DNA of 64,000 nucleotides. Origin: Heterostelium multicystogenum (taxonomy: Eukaryota > Evosea > Eumycetozoa > Acytosteliales > Acytosteliaceae). Where the stretch lies: the NCBI GenBank assembly GCA_003667245.1, contig RCNN01000001.1, positions 62,001 to 126,000 of the forward strand. The letters are read 5' to 3'. The translations under genes and the position numbers were made by a program. Under the pieces are notes generated by a model. That model did not search any database, was not told the DNA's origin, and saw nothing but the letters and a program-made list of their open reading frames with translations. This document shows, piece after piece, positions 12,553-22,492 of this stretch (positions within the stretch are counted from its first letter, which is position 1; every line of letters begins with the position of its first letter).

Positions 12553-14864
12553 ATGGATAGAATTGCAATTGTATGTTTCTTCTAATACTATTATTATATA
12601 TCTATATATATTCTATATTATTGATTAGCTTAAACTTTTTTAGATAATTATTGATTTATTGATGAAAGTTAACCACTTGTTTTTTTTTTTTCTTTTCTTC
12701 ATGGTAATTTAGATTAGTCAGCATTTGTTGGCAAATGAAGTGGCAGCAGCAGCTGGTGGTGATGTACCATCGTCTAGTTTGATTAATGTGCCAATACAGG
12801 TGGATAAGGCCGAGTATTTGAAGCTAAAAGAATCTCTTGGATACTCCTAAGCTCACTGAATATAAGGATAGAGTAAGAACATTCATTCAGAACAACCCCT
12901 ATTTCCAGGGATCAATTGCAGGTATCTCATCGGCCGCCTACAAAGAGCGTGTCTACCGCCAATTGTATTCGCTAGCCAACAGTGGACTATTCAATGCTTC
13001 CGATATCAGAGGTAGGTGTAGCCATTAACACCATGATCATCATCAACATGATCATCGAACAAACAACGGAAAAGAATGGGGATAACTAATTTTGTCTTCA
13101 ATTTGTAGATGATCCCGAAAAAACATGTGCATTCATAGATGTTATAAGTGAGTTCAATAATAATATCAATACCAAGCTTGCTGTGCACTATAGCTTGTTT
13201 GGTGGCACCATTCTGTTGCTGGGAACAGAGAGACACGAGTGGTATATTCCTAAAATCGACTGCATGGATATCGTTGGTTGCTTCAGCATGACCGAGATTG
13301 GACATGGCTCCAATGTGCGTCTGCTGGAGACCACTGCCACATTCTGTCCAAAATCCGGTGGATTCTACATCAATTCACCTACACCAACCTCACAGAAGTT
13401 CTGGATTGGTGGTGCCGCATTGCATGCCCACTACACCACTGTGTTTGCAAGATTGATTCTCGATGGAAAGGACTATGGTGTTCACGCCTTTGTTGTTCCA
13501 ATCCGTGACAAGCTGAATCGTGTTGCTCCAGGTGTGACCATCAAGGACTGTGGACAAAAGATGGGTTTGAACGGTATTGACAATGGACACCTTTCATTCG
13601 ACAATGTATTCATCCCACGTGAGAATCTCTTAAACAAATTCGCAGATGTATCTGCAGATGGAAAGTATACTGCCTTTGTTGATCCTAAATCAATTTTCAC
13701 TGCTCAAATGGCTGCTTTAGTGAACGGACGTGTAAGTATCAAAGCCATTACCTAATCTATTTGTGTCTAACAATTAATTTAAATTTGTTAGTTATATGTT
13801 TGTAAGAGTACAGTTGGTGTCACAAAGACATGTCTGACCATTGCCACAAGATACTCACATATTAGAAAGCAATTTGGTCCACCCAACTCTAAAGGTGAAT
13901 TGCCATTGATTACCTTGTCATCGCAACAAAAGAGATTGATGATCCCAATTGCAACTACTATTACTATGGATCTTTTCACAATTGATTTGGCAAAGAAGTT
14001 GGCTAGTGATCAAGTTTCGCATGTAAGTTATAAAGGCCAAGCAATTCTAAAGAGTGACATACTTATTCTATCTTATTAGGCATCACATGCTCACTGTGCA
14101 GGAATTAAAGCTGTTTTCTCATGGCATTCAATTAGATCTGTCCAGCAAGCTAGAGAGTGCTGCGGAGGCCAAGGTTATCGTATGGAAAACAAAATTGCCG
14201 AGTTCAGATGTGACTCGGACATCTTTGTTACCTACGAAGGTGACAACACCGTATTGATGCAACAAGTGGCCAAATACGCATTGACTCTCAAAACCAATGT
14301 CCATCAACAAGGTTGTTTTGAATGCCAAGACTGATTTATTGAACCTGGTCAAGTTACAACAATTGTTCAGACTTCGTGAGCAACTCAAGGTTGACGAGCT
14401 CAAGGAGTTGATTGCCAAGGGTGGATCCGACAAGTTTACTGCATTCAACAATGTCATTCCATGGGCCATCTCAACTGGATTTGCACATATGCACGCAGCC
14501 ATTCTTGATAATGCAATCAACTACATCTCCAGAAACCCAATCAAACCATTGCCACAGCTAGTTTTGCTTGACACCTTATCCAAGATTGAAGAAGACCTCG
14601 GATGGTTCCTCAGCCACTCGCTTATCTCCACCGACATTGCCAAACAACTTCCATTTACCGTCATGGAGTTATGCAAGAACCTATCCGACCACAGTTTAGA
14701 CATTGTTAAAGCATTCGATATTCCAGCAGTGTAAGTCTAGAATTTGATTAACCAAAACTATTAAAGCCTCAAAAGAGGATCTGATCATAAACTAACCCCT
14801 TTTCATTTCGACCAATAATAGTTGTTTGCCAGAACCATCTTTGATCAGTGATCTCGTCAACTAA
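12553..14864 (+). CDS. Peroxisomal acyl-CoA oxidase (plant ACX3-like), PTS2-targeted
   Basis: First step of peroxisomal beta-oxidation: it oxidises acyl-CoA to trans-2-enoyl-CoA, passing electrons to oxygen through FAD. Six exons; introns at 12571-12712, 13012-13108, 13732-13791, 14023-14079 and 14731-14821, all GT-AG. Family blocks seen: CFSMTEIGHGSNV (FAD/substrate region), FWIGGAALHAHYT, CGGQGYRMENKIAEF and TYEGDNTVLMQQV, then the C-terminal ACOX region ending ISDLVN. Residues 3-11 (RIAIISQHL) fit the PTS2 consensus R-(L/I)-x5-(H/Q)-L; the intron at 12571 cuts the signal. The C-terminus lacks an SKL-type PTS1. Two one-base frame changes (GG near 12838, AAAA near 14292) interrupt otherwise conserved sequence and look like consensus errors. 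Confidence 0.85.
12559..12739 (+). other. PTS2 peroxisomal targeting signal, split by intron 1
   Basis: Codons for R-I-A-I lie before the intron at 12571-12712 and I-S-Q-H-L directly after it. Spacing and residues match the PTS2 nonapeptide read by Pex7. Confidence 0.7.
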
Positions 14865-15320
14865 CAACGCAACTTAAAAGTACCAGAACGTCCAATTTAA
14901 TTTAATATAATGATTTATAATAATAATAAATCAAAACCACAACAATTTGTAATATAAATATCTTTTAATGTCCTTTCATCGTCATCACCAAAATAAAACA
15001 CCAATCAATCAGGTGACAAGTGGTGAAGTGCACCACTCAAATTGGCAAAATAATACAGAGGGGGTGAAGTGCTCCAAAAACTACAACACCAAAGATTGAT
15101 GGGGTGGAAATCTGTGCTATCCCTACATACGAAGAGTTGTTTTGCCTTTTAGACCACATTCTCCTTCTGGATTCATGACTAACTTTATCTTTGCGTGTTT
15201 ACCAAACCTCAAAGAAGATGATACCATCTTTAGAGAGTGGTTTAAATAGACAAGCCCAGATGACCATTTGTAACAAATCATCACCATTATTATAAATAAA
15301 TATAAGAAGTAGTAATAATA
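14865..15320. promoter_or_regulatory. Intergenic region with repeated GGTGAAGTGC motif
   Basis: Between the oxidase and the FMN reductase. The 10-mer GGTGAAGTGC occurs at 15022-15031 and again at 15063-15072. The first copy lies in a short inverted repeat, GTGGTG...CACCAC (15020-15036). This may be a regulatory element of the reductase gene, or part of an unannotated transcript; function is inferred. Confidence 0.35.
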
Positions 15321-15923
15321 ATGATTAGTAATAAGAAGACAATTGGATTGATCGTTGGATCAACCAGATCAAACAGAATCAACGAGTCTATTGTCCGTTG
15401 GTTCATCGATGTCTCGGGTCTCTCCAAGTTGGACACTGTTTCCTTTGAGCTTATCGACTTGAAGGAGTGGAAGTTGCCAGACTACGATGGTTTGCCACCA
15501 ATGATGCTCGGTGGAAAGGGATACATCCTTCCAGAGACTGAGAAGTGGGCCGAAAAGATCAAGTCCTTCGACAGCTTTATTTTCTTCACTCCAGAGTACA
15601 ACGGTTCGACCCCAGCTCCTTTGAAGAATGCCATTGACCACCTCTACGTCGAGTGGTACCAAAAGCCAGCTGCCATTGTTAGCTACAGCTTCTTCGACGG
15701 TGGTGTTGACGCTACTGCCAACCTCAAGAAGGTTCTCACCAAGTGGCTCAAGATGAAGATTGCCCCAACCACACCACACCTCATCATCAACAAGGAGATG
15801 TACAACGAAGTTGGTCAAATCAAGGATATCTACGCTTTGTTCGCCAACAATGTCGAGTCCACCAAACAATGTTTGACTGAGCTCGTCAACACCTTGACTA
15901 CCGAAACCGTCCAACAACAATAG
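15321..15923 (+). CDS. NADPH-dependent FMN reductase family flavoprotein
   Basis: Intact 200-residue single-exon gene. The start carries the flavodoxin-like phosphate-binding loop (GLIVGSTRSNRI, residues 9-20), and the second FMN-contact motif is FFTPEYNGSTPAPLKNAIDH (about residues 88-107). Proteins of this family (ArsH/YieF/chromate-reductase type) transfer electrons from NAD(P)H through FMN to quinones, azo dyes or metal ions; the true substrate cannot be told from sequence. Length fits the family, which runs at about 180-200 residues. It is the cleanest gene in this part of the window and uses more GC-ending codons than its neighbours, as expected for a well-expressed gene. It is transcribed in the same direction as the oxidase. 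Confidence 0.88.
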   Translation: MISNKKTIGLIVGSTRSNRINESIVRWFIDVSGLSKLDTVSFELIDLKEWKLPDYDGLPPMMLGGKGYILPETEKWAEKIKSFDSFIFFTPEYNGSTPAPLKNAIDHLYVEWYQKPAAIVSYSFFDGGVDATANLKKVLTKWLKMKIAPTTPHLIINKEMYNEVGQIKDIYALFANNVESTKQCLTELVNTLTTETVQQQ

Positions 15924-16256
15924 AGTATCACAAACATAAACCGATTACAATGAATAGGTTATGTTAAAACTTAGTTAGATAGACTTTGTTTACAAATTTA
16001 TTCATTAGCTAATGTATTATTATTATCTTCGATTTATCTTTGATTTATCTACAAATCAAAACAAAAACAAGAATAAATAGAGAATATGTATACATCTAAA
16101 CTGTACGTTAAGTTAGGTTGATGATTTGATATCATTTGATAGACACTTAGAGTACTTTCTCTTGTTCAACTCTTGCTTGATCGTTTTTAATAAGTTAATG
16201 CTGTTTGTTGTTGTCGTTGTCTTTGTCGTTTATACAAATAATAAATAGTTGATTTA
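15924..16256. other. Convergent intergenic gap
   Basis: Tail-to-tail region between the FMN reductase (+) and the small basic protein (-); AT-rich, no gene seen. Confidence 0.5.
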
Positions 16257-16713
16257 ATATAAAGAATTCCATCTCTTCTTAACTAAAGATTTCTTTAACT
16301 TCTTCTCTACAATGATTTCGCTCTTTTCTTTTCTATTAATTGCTTTCTCAATAATTTTGGCTTTCTTCTTTCTATTCTTTGGTGATTGTTGCTTCTTGAC
16401 CTTTACTCTATTTAACAACAAATGTTGATAAGGATAATGTATAAGTAAAGGATTGAACAACAAAGAAGTTATCAATGCAGATATCTACTTATCAGTTTTT
16501 GCATATGGTTGAAACTCCTTATTCTTTTGTTTTTCTTCAGTATCTAACTCAGGTACACCTTCTACCAATGGAATAGCAGGTACTTGTTCGATTTCCTCTA
16601 ATCAATCATATCCAATTAACATTAATATTAAATCTAAACTTTAATTGAATTGATCTTATTCGATCGATAGTGATCACATAAAGTTAACATACTCTTTGTT
16701 GGTTTAACCATTT
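16257..16713 (-). CDS. Small lysine-rich basic protein, possibly nucleolar
   Basis: Predicted three-exon gene read from 16713: MVKPTK, then an intron starting GTATGT, an exon with IEQVPAIPLVEGVPELDTEE, a second intron (donor GTAGAT, acceptor AAATAG), and a Lys-rich last exon ending KKSLVKKRWNSLY at 16257. About 95 residues, with the C-terminal half almost entirely basic (KKQQSPKNRKKKAK and similar). I recognise no family with certainty; size and charge resemble small ribosome-biogenesis factors of the nucleolus, which is inference. It converges with the FMN reductase. Confidence 0.5.
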
Positions 16714-17072
16714 TGTATTATTGTTATTCTTATTATTATTATTACTAAAGTTATTGTTATTCGCCAGAATCAATTGACTTTGAACGAGATAAGGAGACTC
16801 GTTCAAAATTTTGCAAAAATTTAAATAGTTGGGAAATAGTTGGAAAATCTAATAAGATACACAAGCGCTTGGACAAATTAAGACATGAACATTAGACCTG
16901 GATATGTGTATAGTATATATATATATATAGTTGAAATGAGCAGATTATTTTTGTTACTTATTATTTCAACTTTAGATTAAATAAGACATGGTTCTATTAA
17001 TATACATCTCTATTCTAACTATTAGAAATGTTTATAAGTTTCAAGTCTAATGAAGCATATTGTTGGTATAGT
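16714..17072. other. Intergenic gap with a TA dinucleotide run
   Basis: AT-rich; contains a short (TA)n tract around 16913-16928. No gene seen. Confidence 0.5.
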
Positions 17073-18005
17073 TTATTTAATGCAAACCATATAGGCAACT
17101 TCCAATCCAATAAATTGACCTTTGCTTAATAAATCATCAAACATACTCTTCAGTCTATTATTATTAAAATTATGAATAATAAATATTAATATAATAATAG
17201 ATTAATTATTTAGATTAGAAATACTTACCTGCTTCTTCCATTGTTCTGACTTTTCTTTACCGATTCTTTCCATGGTATCTATAGCATCTGGACCTGAGAG
17301 GAAACATTCTACATACTCACTACCACTCAAAACCAATGCGTTGTTGAAAGTATATCCGGTTAATACTTTTGAGAATCCAGCGGCTTTTGCCATATTTTTC
17401 AAAAGCTCAATGTCGTGAAGATGGAATGCACTCTTTCCTTGTCTTGGAATGTGGATATCCAAAGACTCGGCAATGTTCTTGGTGATAGTAAATTGGTTGG
17501 AGTTCTCTGGTCTACCCCAGACAGAGAATGTAGCAATACCACCGACTTCCAAAACACGGAAGCATTCACGGAGCATCTGGTCTGGATCTACGACCAAGTG
17601 CAAACAAAAGTTAGCCATGTAACGGTCGAATGAGCCATCTTCGAATGGGAGGTGCTCGGCATCAGCTTGACGCACTGTAAGCTTATGAGCTGCATCGTGC
17701 TCTACCGACTGTGGCATTCCGAGACGATCCTTAGCAAGAGTGATCATCTCTGTTGACAAATCGACTACGGTGATAGAGGTAGATTGTTCTCTCATTGATA
17801 ACAACAGCTTTGTGGATGCACCAGCACCGCAAGCTACCTCAAGCACTGACTTTGGTGGTGCGATATTACGCAGCTTCAGTCTAAGATTAGCAATCAAGAT
17901 ATGAGCGACAGGCAAAGTCTGTGGTTCCACATAGAATTGGAAGATCGAACTAAAACGATCCCATTTCTTTTTCAATATCTCTGAAGTAAGTTGTTGCTCA
18001 GCCAT
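17073..18005 (-). CDS. Class I SAM-dependent methyltransferase
   Basis: Starts MAEQQLTSEILKKKWD at 18005. Motif I is VLEVACGAGASTKLL (about residues 57-71), the acidic ribose-binding residue follows at ITVVDLSTEMI, and ADAEHLPFEDGSFDRYMANF is the motif II/III region of the UbiE/Coq5-like Methyltransf_11 group. The post-motif MLRECFRVLEVGGIATFSVW is typical of small-molecule methyltransferases; the substrate is unknown. The last exon follows an intron starting at 17228 (GTAAGT) and ends in a short segment LLSKGQFIGLEVAYMVCIK. The acceptor is either at 17155 or at 17148; only the latter keeps frame. Confidence 0.8.
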
Positions 18006-18710
18006 ATCTTTATTTTATTTTATTTTATATTTAGTTGGCAATCCTAGTGTTTTTTTTTCTATACAATTAATAATCTATCTATCTATCTACAAATAAATAT
18101 AATATCTAAATAATAATAATATTTGCAAAAAAAAGGTGTTCCTTTGACCAGAAAGAAATAGAACAAGCAACTTCAATTCTAGAACAATAAAATTTCATTT
18201 TCAATTTCGAAATTAGGAAAAGATGTTTCAGAGATCCTCCACATGGTCTCCTCTTCATTTCAAGAAAATTTGATATTTTTGAGTTTCATTCATTATTTTT
18301 TTATTTTAAAGTCTTTATCTCCTATGCTTAACAATAGACTCATTCTCTTTATAAAATCAAATAGATCTAAATAAATTATTATAATTTGAAACGAAAAAAT
18401 TAAGTAAACAGGTAGTTGGTGATCTTTACATCATCATTTGAAAGAAAGCGTCTGGTGTCATTTTGACAACAAACCCTAGAATTAGAGGAAATTCATAAGC
18501 TTTATTTTGACTTGGGTACCCAAATATATATATAGATAAATATATAAATATATGTTTCTTAGATCTTTGATATTTGGCAAACTGTATTTTAGGAATTGTT
18601 TAATTGAATTTATGTTTTTAGATGATGATTATAACAGTTTATTTGTTTATCAATAAACAAAATCATAATTACAATAATATATTCTACAATATATAATTGT
18701 TTCAGTTTAT
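18006..18710. other. Intergenic DNA
   Basis: AT-rich; nothing coding seen. It carries the promoter of the methyltransferase gene and the 3' side of the first small gene. Confidence 0.5.
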
Positions 18711-18942
18711 TTATTTAGACCAACCACTACCGTTAGATCTAGGTCCTAATGGACTGTCTTTAGGTTCATCCTTTGGGGGTGGAGGTGGTGGTGGAGTTGT
18801 CATAAAGAATGATCGAACTGGTTTATTGTGTACTTCTGTTTGAAATTCGTTGTATCCTATTTACCAATAAATCTTAATTTAGTATTGTATTTATTTGATT
18901 ATTATTATTATTATTATTATTATTAATATTACCTAATGGCAT
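18711..18942 (-). CDS. Small Pro-rich protein 1, spliced, 50 residues
   Basis: Too short and spliced to appear as one frame. Exon 1 is ATG CCA TTA G (18933-18942). The intron 18857-18932 has a GT...AAATAG structure and contains an ATT microsatellite. Exon 2 runs to a stop at 18711. The predicted protein begins MPLGYNEFQTEVHNKP, has a seven-Pro run in the middle (TTPPPPPPK) and ends NGSGWSK. No known domain. Two further small genes with the same layout and a similar Gly/Ser-Trp C-terminus follow upstream on the same strand, which supports it being real. Confidence 0.55.
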
Positions 18943-19479
18943 TTTGAATTCAAGTATTAATGGATAGAATAGAAATATTTACAGATTTTTACATCAATGT
19001 TGACTTTGATCCTAGGATCCCTCAAAGTGTTGTGAGGTTAGGACTAGTACAACAAATAATATCTAAACTTATACTTGATTTTTGTTTAGATATTATTTGA
19101 ATCTATTATTTGAAACCTTTTTTTTTTTGATGGTGGTTAGATTTTTTGATGTGTCAATTTTTTAACCAACAAGAACAAACTATTTATAAATTCTTGTATA
19201 TGGTATTGACTTCTTTTGAAGCTTTTTTATGCTGGAAGGTAGACATTTTAAAATATATGTATATCAATCAGTACAGATCAGATAAATGTTCTTTCTTGAC
19301 AATCTTCATCTCTTTAATGAGATGTGTAGACATATAGCAGGAAATAGGAAATTCATCTTTAACTTTATTCTTTCTATATAATCAATTCTATTCTAGTTAA
19401 TTGCTTAGATAGATACCAATGAGAGATTCATGCTTGATAGCAATACAAAATCTCAAACAAATCATAGTGCTTTCACACT
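18943..19479. other. Gap between small genes
   Basis: AT-rich, no supported gene. A 63-codon plus-strand frame at 19146-19337 has no family signal. Confidence 0.4.
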
Positions 19480-19779
19480 ATGAGTTTGAAATATTATATC
19501 ATTTCTAACGCAGCAAATTGGATGGACAAGGAATTAAACACTTTGGTTAGAGGATAAATCAATACTGTCATTTCTTGGAGAACTCACTCAACTCTATTCT
19601 ACATTTTGAATCAATCCATTAGTCTCATTGCTCGAATGAATTCTTTTCCTATTTTGAAAGAATATCTTTACAATGATGAAACAACACAACTACAAACTGA
19701 TTTTCAAATGGTTTCAACTTCACCATATAGTGGCAATGAGCTGACAAAATCAAAGAATCAACCAGCCAATATTCATTGA
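19480..19779 (+). pseudogene. 100-codon frame with one internal stop
   Basis: A single frame of 100 codons, MSLKYYIISNAANWMDKEL..., is interrupted only by TAA at 19555-19557 and closes at TGA 19777-19779. Composition is coding-like compared with its surroundings (LARMNSFPILKEYLYNDE-type segments resemble dictyostelid ankyrin or F-box N-termini, weakly). It may be a decayed gene fragment. It lies on the strand opposite to the small-protein genes. Confidence 0.3.
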
Positions 19780-19885
19780 ATCAATCTTTGATTGAGGCCA
19801 GAATGCAAGATTTGTTATAGATAAAGATGATTGTCTTTTATTGAGTTTGACAATAAATTAACAAATTGGATTTATAATGGTTTGA

Positions 19886-20099
19886 TTATTGACCCCAACC
19901 ACTTCCAGGAGTTCTTTCGAAAGGAGATGTGAAAGTTTCCTGAGTTGCTTTTGGGATACTGTTAATCCTTGGTGTATTAGGTTTTAATGTTACCACTTGG
20001 TGGTCTTCTTGGTGGATTAGCTGTTTTATTTCAAATATTTTTATAATTAGTTGTGTGAAAAAACAAAGAATATAACTATTCTTTCTACCTACATGACAT
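19886..20099 (-). CDS. Small Pro/Gly-rich protein 2, spliced
   Basis: Exon 1 is ATG TCA T (20093-20099). The intron 20021-20092 has a GTAGGT donor and ACAG acceptor and is phase 1. Exon 2 gives MSSNPPRRPPSGNIK, then after a one-base shift near 19980 continues NTPRINSIPKATQETF... and ends TPGSGWGQ at 19886. It is about 46 residues. The start and C-terminus resemble protein 3 (MSRGNPPR...GSNWSR) and the end resembles protein 1 (GSGWSK). It has no known domain and is rich in Pro, Arg and Ser, so probably disordered. Confidence 0.5.
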
Positions 20100-20731
20100 C
20101 TTTTGAATTGGTTTCTTTGTTTGGTGATGAATCAAATGATCAATCGATTCAATTATTTATTTAATATGTGGTCAACATATCAAGATTTAAATTACAAAAA
20201 TTTAAAAAAAATCTTAGATGTATACCAATTTTCGAAACCCATCAAAAAAATCTTTTGATTTTTTGGTTTTGCGACATGTCAAAAGGTCTTTTTCTAATTA
20301 TTTCTAAGTAAATTAACAATGGCATTTCAATCAATCTTATTAAGATATATTGGGGTAAACAAAATCATTTACTTGTAATAATCAATCGAGAAAAGTTGGT
20401 GAATGAACTACATTTTATGTGTTACATATCTTAATTTTTTTTTATTAACAAACTTTTTCTTAATATATGTTTAGAACATGCAGTTAGAAATAAAACTACA
20501 CATGAAGAAAATGAGACCAATCTGTGCAAAGACATATAAAATGGTTGACTAATGCCTTTGGGAACATTGTATGTATGATAGAGTTGGTATAGAAAGATTC
20601 ATATGTTGTGTGATACTGAATGTATTTTGGTAATTTTACCAGTATATGTTTATTTAAAAGATTGAAATGGAATAAATGATGAATTTATATTTTAATGTTA
20701 CAAATATATATCTAAATTGTGATCAAAAAAG
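20100..20731. other. Gap between small genes
   Basis: AT-rich, no gene seen. Confidence 0.4.
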
Positions 20732-20917
20732 TTATCTCGACCAATTAGAACCATAGGTTCTACCAAAAGGATTGGTGCCTTGATTTCCGGGAATTACCGC
20801 CATTACTGACACTTGGGGTACCTGGTCTGTTGTGAATTCTTGGAGGGTTACCTCCTGAAAATATTATATTAGAATACTATTGAATACAATTGACATTTAA
20901 TTATTCTTACTTGACAT
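20732..20917 (-). CDS. Small Pro/Gly-rich protein 3, spliced
   Basis: Exon 1 is ATG TCA A (20911-20917). The intron 20855-20910 has a GTAAGA donor and TTTTCAG acceptor and is phase 1 at the same codon as in protein 2. Exon 2 reads MSRGNPPRIHNRPGTPSV, then with a one-base shift at the CCC near 20793 continues GNQGTNPFGRTYGSNWSR and stops at 20732. About 42 residues, Gly/Asn/Pro-rich with Arg. The matching intron position and phase mark it as a paralog of protein 2. Confidence 0.5.
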
Positions 20918-22492
20918 CTTTATTTCTTTATTAATAAGTAATTTTACAAATATGAAGATTGTAAAGTGACATCACAATCCATATATATATACAATTCTCA
21001 AATCCAAAAAAGATTTTCAATGGTGAATATCAAAGATTTTTTTAAAAAAAATCTAATGACATATGCAAAAAATCATCATTTTAGAATGATATATTTTTGT
21101 TATCCTCATATGGCATATACTACTCTACCTTCATGTAAATTTCAACTTGTCACGAGATTTTTGGTCAAAACAAACCCAGATATTGGTTTTTTTTTTTTTT
21201 CAATTCGTAAATTTCCATTACAATAATCTCTTTGGTGCAGACAAAATTCTAAAGATTAATTTTATTAATGGATTAATTATGAAAAATCAAACAAGAAATC
21301 AAATACCATTAATATCCGGGCATAATATTAATAAACAAAAGTCAAAGAAAGTTCACCAGGGTGTTGAAATGTAGTTGTAGAAAGCATACAGATTTATAAA
21401 ACAAAACTCTTCCAAACAATTATCAATTTGTTCCTACCACATTAGTTACATCTGGTTGTGCATATAATATTATTATGAAATTCTAATTCTAATTTTTATT
21501 TACCATAAATAAAATCCCAGACAAAGACTTTATTTATAGCAAACTGTTTTTGATCTAGAAGTTCCTATTAAGTCGTAGTGTTGGGTAGCGATACTTGTAC
21601 AAGTATTGATTTTAGAAAAACAAGGAATAATCATAGATTAGAAATATAAATTTAGGTTAAATTAAATATTCTTCATTCTCCTGAGACTCCAACAATAAAA
21701 GGGGAAAGTGTTTTGTTCATTTATTTTTTCATTGATGATAGAACAGTAGAAAAATATTCAATCTTAAAGGATGTCGTCTTTATTAATGATTCTGAAATTT
21801 ACAAGAAGTTTAGTGTATCATGATGATAAGAATGAGATATTTGGTTATAAAATGAGTCTCTACATGATTTTTATTAATAAACTTTTTTTTTATTATCTTA
21901 AACTATGTTATTTATTATTCTTAAAGTTGGATTAGCTGACAAAATGAATTAAATAGTATACTTAGCTGAGACTTTTGGAATGTAATTACTGAGGTGATGA
22001 CTTTGTTCAGAAAATTAATTTTAAAAAAATACAATCATGTTAGTAAAGCCTTCTTGATACAAAAAATAAAGTAAAAGATTTTATTTTGATTTGACTCCAA
22101 TATTGTTTTTTTAATATTTTAGAGTAATATAATATTCATATGGATATCAATGGTGTCGTTCTCCTATGAAGATCCTCCCATTAGATGGTATTGACAGAGT
22201 GACTGTTGTTTAATTTTTAGCCTGGTGGGGCACTTTGGAAAACCACACCTCTTCGATATTTTTACATTTATCTTTTATGAGTTTTTTGGTGATAAAAAAA
22301 TTCGTTTTCCTGGTTAATCTAATTAAAACCTTTACAAATAACGAAGAAACACAATTGTGTTTTTGCCATGATTTTGTAAATCTTGGAATAATTGAGTACT
22401 AGCTATTAGTGTGATTTATTTTATTGATTAGATTATAGATAAAGATCAAGACAGTCTAATCATTATTTATATAACAATGATAAACGAAGACT
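20918..22492. other. Long intergenic region
   Basis: About 1.6 kb of AT-rich DNA. Open frames at 20966-21226 and 21147-21374 are low-complexity and not supported as genes. Nothing else recognised. Confidence 0.5.

Noticed and set aside
15369..15920. 183-codon minus-strand frame opposite the FMN reductase
   Set aside because: Antisense shadow of a well-supported gene.
20966..21374. Two overlapping plus-strand frames
   Set aside because: Low-complexity Phe/Lys-rich readings of AT-rich DNA with poly-T; no family signal.
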